Of a DNA stretch of 64,000 nucleotides, positions 52,501 through 59,782 are shown piece after piece. A program made the position numbers and the translations under genes. Origin of the DNA: Streptomyces sp. NBC_01241 (GTDB lineage Bacteria > Actinomycetota > Actinomycetes > Streptomycetales > Streptomycetaceae); the NCBI RefSeq assembly GCF_041435435.1, contig NZ_CP108494.1:4312501-4376500 (forward strand). Reading direction: 5' to 3'. The notes under the pieces are model-generated. The model searched no databases. It was given only the letters and a program-made list of their open reading frames with translations, and was not told the origin of the DNA. The first letter of the stretch is position 1, and each line of letters opens with the position of its first letter.

Positions 52501-53087
52501 CGTACCGGATCGGCGGCGTCGACGCCTGCGTGCTGGAGGGCGACACGGTGCGGGGGTTCGTCGGGCTGTGTGCCCAGGACGCCCATATCTTCGACAGTTC
52601 CATCCGGGAGAACCTGCGGCTGGCCCGTACCGGCGCGACGGACGAGGAACTGCGAGCCGCCCTCGACAGGGCACGGCTGCTCGACTGGGCCGAAGCGCTG
52701 CCCGCCGGGCTCGACACTCTCGTCGGCGAACACGGCGCACGCCTCTCCGGTGGCCAGCGCCAGCGTCTCGCCCTGGCCCGTGCGATCCTCGCCGACTTCC
52801 CCGTACTCGTTCTGGACGAGCCCGCGGAGCACCTCGACCTGGCGACCGCGGACGCCCTGACCGCGGACCTGCTGGCCGCCACCCGGGGGCGTACGACGGT
52901 ACTGATCACCCACCGTCTGCAAGGACTCGAAGCCGTCGACGAGGTGGTGGTGCTGGAGGCCGGCCGGGTCGTGCAGCGGGGCCCGTACGCCGATCTCACC
53001 GCCGAGGAAGGCCCATTGCGCCGGATGCTGGAGCGCGAGCGGGAGACCGAAGGGGTGGCCGAGGAGGCGCTGGGCGTACGGGCGTGA
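49569..53087 (+). CDS. cydCD: Fused CydD-CydC ABC exporter for cytochrome bd assembly
   Basis: A 1172-residue fusion of two ABC half-transporters, as usual in streptomycetes; in E. coli the separate CydDC exports cysteine/glutathione and is needed to assemble cytochrome bd. Half 1 has six helices (15-330), Walker A GPSGVGKST (about 367), LSAGQ and Walker B LLLLDEPTASLDG. After a Pro/Ala linker (about 555-590), half 2 has six helices, Walker A GPSGSGKTT (about 955), LSGGQ and LVLDEPAEHLDLA. The GTG start follows AGGGG by nine bases and lies inside parS 5. The stop is inside a short tandem repeat. Confidence 0.94.
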   Translation: MKPIDPRLLRYARATRFFLAAVVALGVVGAALVIAQAMLVADVVVGGFEDGLTVSGLRTPLILLAAVALGRALVSWLTELAAYRASAAVKSELRGRLLDRAAELGPGLLSDRRTGSLVTLATRGVDALDDYFARYLPQLGLAVVVPVAVLARIVTEDWVSAAIIVVTLPLIPLFMILIGWATQSRMDRQWRLLSRLSGHFLDVVAGLPTLKVFGRAKAQAESIRAITSQYRRATLRTLRIAFLSSFALELLATLSVALVAVTIGMRLVHGELDLYTGLVVLILAPEAYLPIRQVGAQYHAAAEGLSAAEEIFSVLETEPRRGGTADVPESLRLELEGVTVRHEGRGEPSLDHASLVVDEGETVALVGPSGVGKSTLLDVVLGFTAPDEGRVRVGGVDLATLAPERWRERIAWVPQRPYLFAGTIAENVRLARPDADDGAVAAALRDAGAYDFVAELPDGAQTLLGEDGAGLSAGQRQRLALARAFLADRPLLLLDEPTASLDGETEAGIVEAVRRLAQGRTVLLVVHRPALLPLADRVVRLEPGATLRPEKPEGSVAVPRPADASAAGRAAVPEPETLRDTAARPGQVLARVREAAGAQRGQLALALLLGSLALGSAVGLMAVSGWLISRASEQPPVLYLMVAVTATRAFGLGRAVFRYAERLVSHDAVLKMLAELRVAVYRGLERIAPAGLRRSRRGDLLSRLVADVDALQDYWLRWLLPAGTAVVVGAATAGFIGWLLPAAGIVLATGLLLAGAGVPLVSGACSRHAERQLAPARADLATRITDLLGGTAELTVAGALPARKARTREADGVLTRIAARAATATALGGGLIALIGGLTVVATALVALPAVHDGRLAGVELAVVVLTPLAAFEAVTGLPLAVQYRQRVKRSAERVYEVLDAPPPVREPDSPAGTPASPFPLEVRGLSARYAGAERDALDSVDLRLTAGRRIAVVGPSGSGKTTLAQVLLRFLDAREGTYRIGGVDACVLEGDTVRGFVGLCAQDAHIFDSSIRENLRLARTGATDEELRAALDRARLLDWAEALPAGLDTLVGEHGARLSGGQRQRLALARAILADFPVLVLDEPAEHLDLATADALTADLLAATRGRTTVLITHRLQGLEAVDEVVVLEAGRVVQRGPYADLTAEEGPLRRMLERERETEGVAEEALGVRA

Positions 53088-53192
53088 GCGGGAGAGCGCA
53101 GAGCTTCGGGGGAAGCCGTCGGCGCGCGGGTGTGAGCGGGATCGCGCAGAGGTTTTGAGGGGGCCGTCGGTGTGCGGGTGTGAGCGGGGCGG
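53085..53192 (+). repeat. Tandem repeats of about 48 bp at the cydCD stop
   Basis: Two imperfect units of about 48 bp and a partial third, each beginning around CGGGTGTGAGCGGG and containing GCGCAGAG and GCCGTCGG. The cydCD stop codon TGA is in the first; each later copy repeats the TGA context. Confidence 0.6.
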
Positions 53193-53202
53193 CACGGAAG
53201 TC

Positions 53203-53239
53203 GACTTTCCTCACCAATGAGGACTTTCCTCACTAATAG
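53203..53239. promoter_or_regulatory. Direct repeat upstream of the sensor kinase
   Basis: GACTTTCCTCAC followed by C/T AAT occurs at 53203 and 53222, start-to-start 19 bp (about two helical turns), ending 20 bp before the kinase start. The spacing suits a dimeric activator. The binding protein is unknown. Confidence 0.5.
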
Positions 53240-53259
53240 GCACTAACTAGTCTCGGGGT

Positions 53260-54966
53260 ATGCCAGAGCCGGACCCGAAGGACTCACTCGAAGCCGCGAC
53301 CCGGGCGACCCGCAGCCTGCAGGGCCTGTCCACCGAACTCACCGCCCGGGTACCGCAGCTGCTGGAAGCCATGCGTTCCGTCGGCACGGGCCTCGAACTG
53401 CACTCCATCCTCGACCGGATCTGCCAGACGGCGGCCGAACTCGCCCACTCCCGCTACGCCGCCATCGGCGTCGTCGACGAGGAGGGCGAGGGGCTCTCCG
53501 ATTTCGTCACCTACGGAGTGCCGGACGAGGTGGCGCACGAGATCGGCCGCCGCCCCGACGGGCACCACGGACTGCTCGGCGCGCTGATCCACGACCCTGT
53601 CCCGGTGCGGCTCGCCGATCTGACGGCCGATTCCCGGTTCGCCGGATTCCCGCCCGGCCATCCCCCGATGCGGACCTTCCTCGGCGTCCCGATCCGGGTC
53701 CAGGGGGAGATCTTCGGAAATCTGTATCTGGCGGAGAAGAACGGCGGGGGCGAGTTCAGCGACTACGACCTGCACATGCTGCGGGTGCTCGCCACGGAGG
53801 CCGGAATCGCCATCGGCAACGCCCGGCTGTACGAGGCGGCACGCCGGCGTGAGCGGTGGATCGACGGGTCGGTGGCGGTGACCACCGCCCTGCTCTCCGG
53901 CGGTGACGCCGATGACGCGCTCTCCGTCGTCGCCGAACAGGCCCGCCACCTCGCCGCGTCCGCCGCCGGGATCGTGCTGCTGCCGGCCGAGGGGGGCGGC
54001 TTGGAGATCGTCGCCGTCTCCGCGGAAGACTCCTGCGCCCCGCTGGGGGTGATCATCGGGCCGGAGAGCCCGGTGGTGGCGAGGCTGCTGAGCGGCGAGG
54101 CGGTCTTCATCGACGACTCGGCCACCGATCCCCGCATGATCACCAGGCTCGCCCAGCACTTCGGCCCGAGCATGCTGCTGCCCCTGCGCAGTGGAGGACG
54201 GGTGCTGGGGGCGCTCGCCACCCCTCGCGCCCGGGGCGACAGGCCGTTCACGGAGACGGAACGGACCCTCGCCACCCAGTTCGCCTCGCAGGCCGCGCTC
54301 GCGTTGATGATGGCCGAGGCGCAGCGGGACCGGGAGCGGCTCGCGGTGTACGAGGACCGTGACCGGATCGCCCGTGATCTGCACGACCTGGTCATCCAGC
54401 GGCTGTTCGCCACCGGAATGATGCTGGAGAGCGCCCAGCGCCGGTCGGTCGTGCCCGAGGTGCAGACGGGTGTCGGCCGGGCGGTCGATGAACTGGACGT
54501 GACCATTCAGGAGATCCGTACCGCGATCTTCGCGCTGCAGCAGGAACCGGCCGAGGTGCCGTCCGGGCTGCGCACCCGCGTGCTGCGCGAGATCAACATG
54601 GCGGCGGTCCCGCTGGGGTTCAAACCCTCGCACCGTTTCCTCGGCCCGGTCGACTCGCTGGTCGGCGAGCTGACCGGCAAGAACCTGATCGCGGCGCTGC
54701 GGGAGGCGCTCTCCAACGCCTTCCGGCACGCGGAGGCCTCGTCGATCGATGTGGTCGTCGACGCGACCGTCGCACTGCCCGACGGGAGGGACGCGGTGCG
54801 GCTGTCGGTCGCCGACGACGGGGTGGGCATCCCGGAGGGCGGCCGGCGCAGCGGCCTGCGGAATCTGGCACGCCGGGCGGAAGCGCTCGGTGGCGCAAGT
54901 TGGTTCGGACCCGGCATCGGGGAGGACGGGGGCGGCACGACGGTGGTGTGGGAAGCGCCGATCTGA
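53260..54966 (+). CDS. GAF-GAF sensor histidine kinase (DevS/DosS-like)
   Basis: A 568-residue soluble kinase. The first GAF domain (about 45-205) includes VTYGVPDEVAHEIGRRPDGH and RVQGEIFGNLYLAEKNGGGEFSDYD. The second GAF is at about 210-365. The HisKA_3 segment ERDRIARDLHDLVIQRLFA-type (here RDRIARDLHDLVIQRLFATG, His about 372) and the NarL-group ATPase (DDGVGIPEGG, SGLRNLARRAEALGG, about 520-560) complete it. The mycobacterial relatives sense O2, NO or redox through haem in GAF-A. Its place next to the cyd genes fits a respiratory signal, but no response regulator gene adjoins, so it is an orphan here. Confidence 0.88.
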   Translation: MPEPDPKDSLEAATRATRSLQGLSTELTARVPQLLEAMRSVGTGLELHSILDRICQTAAELAHSRYAAIGVVDEEGEGLSDFVTYGVPDEVAHEIGRRPDGHHGLLGALIHDPVPVRLADLTADSRFAGFPPGHPPMRTFLGVPIRVQGEIFGNLYLAEKNGGGEFSDYDLHMLRVLATEAGIAIGNARLYEAARRRERWIDGSVAVTTALLSGGDADDALSVVAEQARHLAASAAGIVLLPAEGGGLEIVAVSAEDSCAPLGVIIGPESPVVARLLSGEAVFIDDSATDPRMITRLAQHFGPSMLLPLRSGGRVLGALATPRARGDRPFTETERTLATQFASQAALALMMAEAQRDRERLAVYEDRDRIARDLHDLVIQRLFATGMMLESAQRRSVVPEVQTGVGRAVDELDVTIQEIRTAIFALQQEPAEVPSGLRTRVLREINMAAVPLGFKPSHRFLGPVDSLVGELTGKNLIAALREALSNAFRHAEASSIDVVVDATVALPDGRDAVRLSVADDGVGIPEGGRRSGLRNLARRAEALGGASWFGPGIGEDGGGTTVVWEAPI

Positions 54967-55062
54967 GGCCGCCGGGAGCTCCGGGGCCCGGCCCCGCAGG
55001 GGTGTCGGAGCGTGGGTTCCAGCGGTGCGCGTCGGCGTGGAGTATCGGGAGCAGCGCGCGCC

Positions 55063-55929
55063 TCAGCGCGGGGCGTCGGACGTCCGGTGCTCGGCGAGGA
55101 TGCGCTCGATGACGACCGCGACGCCATCGTCGCCGTTGGCGGCGGTCCGGCCGGACGCGGCGGCGAGCGCGGCCGGGTGGGCGTTGCCCATCGCGTACGA
55201 GGTGCCCGCCCAGCTGAGCATCTCCACGTCGTTGGGCATGTCGCCGAAGGCGACGACCTCGGCGGGCGAGATGCCGCGCTCGGCGCAGCAGAGCGCCAGG
55301 GTGCTGGCCTTGGAGACCCCCGGGCCGCTGACTTCCAGCAGGGCCGTGGGGCTGGACCGGGTGAACGAGGCCCGGTCGCCGGCTGCCGTACGGGCCAGGG
55401 CGAGGAAGTCGTCCGGAGCCAGTTCGGCGTGGTGGGCGAGGAGCTTCAGTACGGGGGCGCCGGCGCCCGGTGTCTCCTCGTGGAGCAGTTTCTCCGCGAC
55501 GGCGACGGTGGCACCCGGGTCCAGGTGGAAGGGCGGGTAGGCCGGCTCGTAGTGGATGCCGGTGGTCAGTTCGACGGCGAAGGAGGTGCCGGGGGCGGCG
55601 GCACGCAGGGTGTGCACGACGTCGAGGGCGATGTGGCGTGCCAGCGGGCGGACCTTGACGAGCTTGCCGTCCGCGTGCAGATCGGCCACCGCGGCGCCGT
55701 TCGCGCAGATCGCCAGGCCGTGGCCGTGGACATGGTCGCTGACGACATCCATCCAGCGCGCCGGGCGTCCGGTGACGAAGAAGACCTCGATCCCGGCCTC
55801 CTCGGCGGCGGCGAGCGCGGCGACCGTACGGTCCGAGACGGTCTTGTCGTCGCGCAGCAGGGTGCCGTCCAGGTCGGTGGCAATCAGCCGGGGAGCGGCA
55901 GGCGAAGGCGAGTCGGTAGCTGAGGTCAC
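55063..55929 (-). CDS. Cof-type HAD-superfamily phosphatase
   Basis: A 288-residue HAD hydrolase of the Cof class (subclass IIB cap). PRLIATDLDGTLLRDDKTVS holds the nucleophile and acid Asp. FFVTGRPARWM is motif II, and GDMPNDVEMLSWAG (about 239) is motif IV. Substrates are usually small phosphorylated metabolites such as sugar or vitamin phosphates. GTG start at 55929. The 230-bp gap upstream is very GC-rich (repeated GGGCCCG/GGCCGGCCC palindromes) with no gene. Confidence 0.88.
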   Translation of the reverse strand: MTSATDSPSPAAPRLIATDLDGTLLRDDKTVSDRTVAALAAAEEAGIEVFFVTGRPARWMDVVSDHVHGHGLAICANGAAVADLHADGKLVKVRPLARHIALDVVHTLRAAAPGTSFAVELTTGIHYEPAYPPFHLDPGATVAVAEKLLHEETPGAGAPVLKLLAHHAELAPDDFLALARTAAGDRASFTRSSPTALLEVSGPGVSKASTLALCCAERGISPAEVVAFGDMPNDVEMLSWAGTSYAMGNAHPAALAAASGRTAANGDDGVAVVIERILAEHRTSDAPR

Positions 55930-56159
55930 GGGCTCATTCTCGCGTACGACGGTGCACGGGCGTGCAGAGGGGCGCGCACATGAGGATGCGCGCCCCTGAC
56001 CGGGGGACATGCCTGACGCATATGCCAGCAGGTCGGGTCCGAGTCGGTCCGCGAGGTCCGGGCCGCGCCGACCGGTCCGGTGCGGGCCGGCCCGTACTGG
56101 GCCCGCGGGCCGGCCCGCCCGGGCCCGCCCGGGCCGCTCGTGCTGGTCCGGGTGTCCGG

Positions 56160-57059
56160 TCAGCGGCCGAGCTGGGACAGGCCCTCGGTGGCGATGCGCT
56201 CGAAGATCTTCTCGTCCGCGGCGAAGTCGGAGTCGGGGACCGGCCAGTGAATGACGATCTCCGTGAAGCCCAGCGCGAAGTGGGTGCCCGCGAAGTCCAC
56301 GAAGGCGTCGAAGGACTTCAGCGGACGGTCCGGTGTGAAACCGGTGAGAAGGATCTTGTCCAGCTCGGCGACATCCCGGCCGCTGGACTCGCAGGCCGCG
56401 CCCAGCTTGGTGAGCTGCCCGCGCATGGCCTCCACGGACTGCTCCGGGGTGCCCGCTTCGTACAGCTTCGGGTCGCCCGTGGTGACCCATGCCTGGCCGT
56501 ACCGCGCGGCGAGCTTCATCCCGCGCGGCCCGGTGGCGGCCACCGCGAAGGGCAGCCGCGGCCGCTGCACACAGCCGGGGATGTTCCGGGCCTCGTTCGC
56601 AGCGTAGAACCGGCCTTCGTACGTCACCGAGGACTCCCGCAGCAGCTGGTCGAGCAGCGGTACGAACTCGTCGAAGTGATCAGCCCGTTCGCGCGGCGTC
56701 CAGGCCTCCTCGTCGCTCCGGCGCAGCGTCGTGGCATCGAATCCGTTGCCGCCGGCGCCGATGCCGAGGGTGACGCGTCCGCGGGAGACGTCGTCCAGAG
56801 TGATGAGGTCCTTGGCCAGCGTGACGGGGTGCCGGAAGTTGGGGGAGGTGACGAGAGTGCCCAGGCGCAGCCGTTGGGTGGCGGCGGCCGCGGCGGTGAG
56901 AGTCGGTACCGCGCCGAACCAGGGTCCGTCGCGGAACGTCCGCCAGGACAGGTGGTCGTAGGTGTAGGCGGCGTGGAACCCCATGTCCTCGGCGCGCTGC
57001 CAGAACTTCTGGCCCTCGTTCCAGCGGTGGATCGGAAGAATCACAGTGCTCAGACGCAT
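56160..57059 (-). CDS. LLM-class (F420-dependent) oxidoreductase
   Basis: A 299-residue luciferase-like barrel. MRLSTVILPIHRWNEGQKFWQRAEDMGFHAAYTYDHLSWRTFRDGP opens it. LTAAAAATQRLRLGTLVTSPNFRHPVTLAKDLITLDDVSRGRVTLGIGAGG and FAVAATGPRGMKLAARYGQAWVT are the family's flavin and phosphate segments. In streptomycetes such proteins generally use F420 rather than FMN. The substrate is unknown. A degenerate copy of its first 65 codons lies 1.7 kb away at 58795-58989. Confidence 0.86.
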   Translation of the reverse strand: MRLSTVILPIHRWNEGQKFWQRAEDMGFHAAYTYDHLSWRTFRDGPWFGAVPTLTAAAAATQRLRLGTLVTSPNFRHPVTLAKDLITLDDVSRGRVTLGIGAGGNGFDATTLRRSDEEAWTPRERADHFDEFVPLLDQLLRESSVTYEGRFYAANEARNIPGCVQRPRLPFAVAATGPRGMKLAARYGQAWVTTGDPKLYEAGTPEQSVEAMRGQLTKLGAACESSGRDVAELDKILLTGFTPDRPLKSFDAFVDFAGTHFALGFTEIVIHWPVPDSDFAADEKIFERIATEGLSQLGR

Positions 57060-57162
57060 GCCTCAGACGATACGCGGGGCTTTCCGCTGCCACGGATGTG
57101 CCGCCGGAGCCAGAACCAGGAAGCCGCGTCGGCGTCGCAATGGAGGCCGCTACGGTGGCTTC

Positions 57163-57474
57163 ATGGACATGCCGGGCGAAGCCGAACTCGAAGCCCTGAT
57201 CGACGAGGCGACTGTCGACGCCTATGGCGAGGACGAGCAGTTGACCGGTCTGTTCACCAAGATCGAGGAACACCTCGGCCTGCCCTTCACCACCGCGGTC
57301 CTCGGCGTCGAGGTGACCGTGCGCGGCATCGACCTCACACCGGACGGCCGGATCGTCACCCTGTGCTCTCGTGGCGGCATGCGGCAGTCGATCGGAATCC
57401 TGGAGCTGCCGCTGCCCGTCCCGGCGCCTGAGGGCTCGGAGTGGATCGAGGCATACCGTCACTGGGCGGGTTGA
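57163..57474 (+). CDS. Small acidic hypothetical protein
   Basis: A 103-residue protein (MDMPGEAELEALIDEATVDA onward) resembling the 'calcium-binding'-annotated small proteins of streptomycetes: an acidic helical N-terminus, LFTKIEEHLGLPFTTAVLGVEVTVRGIDL, and SIGILELPLPVPAPEGSEWIEAYRHWAG. No EF-hand is visible. It is followed 52 bp later by the next gene, same strand; the two form the insert between the LLM gene and its broken copy. Confidence 0.7.
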   Translation: MDMPGEAELEALIDEATVDAYGEDEQLTGLFTKIEEHLGLPFTTAVLGVEVTVRGIDLTPDGRIVTLCSRGGMRQSIGILELPLPVPAPEGSEWIEAYRHWAG

Positions 57475-57526
57475 GGCCGGACACCTCACACTTCAAGCGG
57501 AACCGGTGTGCACGGAAGGGCTGGAC

Positions 57527-58735
57527 ATGGCTGACCCCGAAGAGGGCGCGAATCAGGGCGCCGGTGGACCGTCGCTGACGGATCTCATCGAGCGCAGTGC
57601 CACGTTGAAGGGGCGACTGGTCGCCTTCGCGCAGAGCGCCCGCTTCGACCGGTGGTTGACGCCCCTCCTACTGGAGGCCGCAGGGCCTGAACGGCAGTTG
57701 GACGAGGGCGAGGCGATCCGGATCACCGACCACTTCATCCTGCGATACCGCCTGCCGGGCGGCTCGACGGTGGTGGACCGGTTCGTCGCCGCACGGAAGG
57801 ACTTGACCGCCTCCGACCGGGAGATGCTGCTCGGTTGGCGTGACCCGGTCGAGGGAGTCTTCGAGATCCGGCGCAAGGAAAGGGATGCCGTCGTCCTGCT
57901 CAACCTGGTCAACGACCTGGAATTTCGCACGTACTCGAATGTCGGGCCGACCGCGTTCCGTGGAGTGTCCAAAGGAGGATTTCTCCACACCTGCCTGGTA
58001 CCCGTGCACTCGACAGGCGGGGCGTGGCTGGTGTCCGGGGCGATGTCGTACTACCCCAGGTCCAGCGCCGTCGAGATCGCCCAAACCGCCCTCCGCCTTG
58101 CCACCAGCCAGCCCGAGCTGGTCTTCCGCAACCCCGCGAAGATCGAGCAGGGATGGCAGCGGATGCGGGAGGACCGAGCCGCATTCATCGAGTTCTGCGG
58201 CAGCGACGAACTGGTCCTTCCGCCTGCCGAAGCCGAGGAACGACTCAACGCCTACTACCGCCGACGCCAGGAGGCAACTGTCGGCGGACAGCCCGGTCGT
58301 GCCCGGGGCAGGCGGCTCCCCGGCCTGGGCCTGCCTTTCTTCGAACTGCCGTGGGAACTCGCGGACTCGGACACCATCGGTGTCATCTACGATCGTGTCG
58401 ACGGGCTCAACTTCTACGCGGACTACGGGATGCTGCAGGACCTCTTCGAGGACCCCGCCCTCGCAGGCCGCAGAGAGCACCAGGACCTGCTGCGCACGTA
58501 CCTGCGCGAGGAGTCAATCACGCCACTGCCGATCCGCCGACTGGCCACCGCTCACCCGGAGGCGGCCGACGTGGTGTTCCGGAAGCTCCTGCGGAAACCC
58601 GGATTCACTTGGAGCGAGCACGGTGATGCGCTGCTGCGCCGGCGCAAGCCCTGGTACTACGAGAACGAGCCGCGCCCTGGGGTGTCCCTTATCGGCGACC
58701 GCCTGAGTGAGCTGCTCGGTGCGGGACGGCGCTGA
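57527..58735 (+). CDS. Uncharacterised 402-residue protein
   Basis: MADPEEGANQGAGGPSLTDL onward, with no membrane segment or known motif. Distinct blocks are ITDHFILRYRLPGGSTVVDRFVA, LLGWRDPVEGVFEIRRKERDAVVLLNLVNDLEFRTYSNVG, a helical middle with PELVFRNPAKIEQGWQRMREDRAAFIEFCG, and a C-terminal LPFFELPWELADSDTIGVIYDRVDGLNFYADYG. The WRDPVEGVFEI segment and the alternating hydrophobic pattern suggest a beta-rich N-terminal domain. GAAGGGCTGGAC precedes the ATG. Third positions are a little less GC-biased than in neighbouring genes. I do not recognise the family. Confidence 0.65.
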   Translation: MADPEEGANQGAGGPSLTDLIERSATLKGRLVAFAQSARFDRWLTPLLLEAAGPERQLDEGEAIRITDHFILRYRLPGGSTVVDRFVAARKDLTASDREMLLGWRDPVEGVFEIRRKERDAVVLLNLVNDLEFRTYSNVGPTAFRGVSKGGFLHTCLVPVHSTGGAWLVSGAMSYYPRSSAVEIAQTALRLATSQPELVFRNPAKIEQGWQRMREDRAAFIEFCGSDELVLPPAEAEERLNAYYRRRQEATVGGQPGRARGRRLPGLGLPFFELPWELADSDTIGVIYDRVDGLNFYADYGMLQDLFEDPALAGRREHQDLLRTYLREESITPLPIRRLATAHPEAADVVFRKLLRKPGFTWSEHGDALLRRRKPWYYENEPRPGVSLIGDRLSELLGAGRR

Positions 58736-58794
58736 GCGCCTGTGCGGAGAAGCCAACCGCTGGGCAGGCTGCGATGGGCGAACGAAGCCTGACC

Positions 58795-58989
58795 GAGGTG
58801 ACGAGGGTGCGGCGCAGCCGCTGCGGTGAGGGTCGGTACCGCACCGAACCACGGTCCATCGCGGAAGGTCCGCCAGGCCAGGTGGTCGTAGGTGTAGGCG
58901 GAGTGGAACCCCAGATCCTCGGCGCGCTGCCAGAGCTTTTGGCCCTCGCTCCGGCGGTGGATCGGCAGAATGACAGGGCTCAGACGCAT
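58795..58989 (-). pseudogene. Broken 5' copy of the LLM oxidoreductase gene
   Basis: The first about 58 codons (MRLSPVILPIHRRSEGQKLW, QRAEDLGFHSAYTYDHLAWR, TFRDGPWFGAVPTLTAAAA) match the intact gene at 57059-56840 nearly residue for residue, with about nine in ten bases alike by eye. A short deletion then shifts the frame, and similarity ends near 58795. Both copies read in the same direction, so they form diverged direct repeats around the two-gene insert. Confidence 0.8.
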
Positions 58990-59074
58990 GTCTTGGACCT
59001 GACCATACGGGGCCAGAAACGGGTGGGTCCGCCTCCGCGGAAGCGCACAGGCCCTCGGCCCGCCGGTCGCCGGA

Positions 59075-59617
59075 TCAGCCGCGGAATCTCAGGAACGCCG
59101 GCGGCACGGCAGCGGTGAGCCAGACTCCGTTGGCGCTGACGTAGAAGGTGTGGCCCGCGCGGTGCAGGGCGCCCGCGTCCACGGACAGGACCACGGGGCG
59201 GCCGCGCCGGGCCCCGACCCTGGTCGCGGTCTCACGGTCGGGCGAGAGGTGGACATGCGTGCGGTTCATGGGTCGCAGCCCCTCCCTGCGGATGGCGTCC
59301 AGCGCGCTGCCGACGGTGCCGTGGTAGAGGTACGCGGGCGGCTCGGCCGGCGGGAGGGCGAGGTCCACCGGGACGGTGTGGCCCTGGCTGGCGCGAATAC
59401 GGCCGTTCTCGACGGCGAAGCGCTGTTTGTCGTTGACGGCAACTACATGGTCGAGCTCGCTCCGGGTGATCGGGAAGTTGTTGCGGGCCGTGGCGCGCAG
59501 CAGTTCGCCGATCGGCACCCGGCCGTTGGCGTCGAGCGTGATGCCGATCCGCGCCGGCTGGTGCCGAAGGTGTTTGGAGAGGTACTTGGACACCTTGACG
59601 GTGCGTCTTTCGTCCAT
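59075..59617 (-). CDS. RNA 2'-phosphotransferase (Tpt1/KptA family)
   Basis: A 180-residue NAD-dependent enzyme that removes an internal 2'-phosphate from RNA, giving ADP-ribose 1'',2''-cyclic phosphate. Motifs in order: VSKYLSKHLRHQPARIGITL (N-terminal winged helix with the first Arg), NDKQRFAVENGRIRASQGH, LYHGTVGSALDAIRREGL and RTHVHLSPDRETATRVGARRGRPVVL. Actinobacteria lack the eukaryotic tRNA splicing pathway that makes the substrate, so the role is open (RNA repair or another 2'-phosphate). ATG at 59617 begins MDERRTVKVSK. Confidence 0.92.
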   Translation of the reverse strand: MDERRTVKVSKYLSKHLRHQPARIGITLDANGRVPIGELLRATARNNFPITRSELDHVVAVNDKQRFAVENGRIRASQGHTVPVDLALPPAEPPAYLYHGTVGSALDAIRREGLRPMNRTHVHLSPDRETATRVGARRGRPVVLSVDAGALHRAGHTFYVSANGVWLTAAVPPAFLRFRG

Positions 59618-59703
59618 TCCGTCAGAGTGCCCGTGGCGCTCGCTCACGCGCATCCGGATTTCACCTCGATTCACTACAGTAATTTTATTCGCTGTAGCAA
59701 TTT

Positions 59704-59770
59704 CTGTCCACAGGTTTGATCCACAGCCAACTCAAGTTATCCACAGTCGAATTGGCGATTCTGTGGACAA
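59704..59770. other. Second DnaA-box cluster
   Basis: Four 9-mers lie in 67 bp: CTGTCCACA (59704-59712), TGATCCACA (59717-59725), TTATCCACA (59737-59745) and, on the minus strand, TTGTCCACA (59762-59770). The surrounding 59670-59800 is AT-rich for this genome. It lies between the MerR stop and the phosphotransferase promoter. Confidence 0.75.
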
Positions 59771-59782
59771 GTGGCGGAGGAA

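Noticed and set aside
49266..53195. 1309-codon minus-strand frame opposite cydCD
   Set aside because: Arg/Gln/Gly-rich shadow of cydCD; the plus strand has both ABC domains with all motifs.
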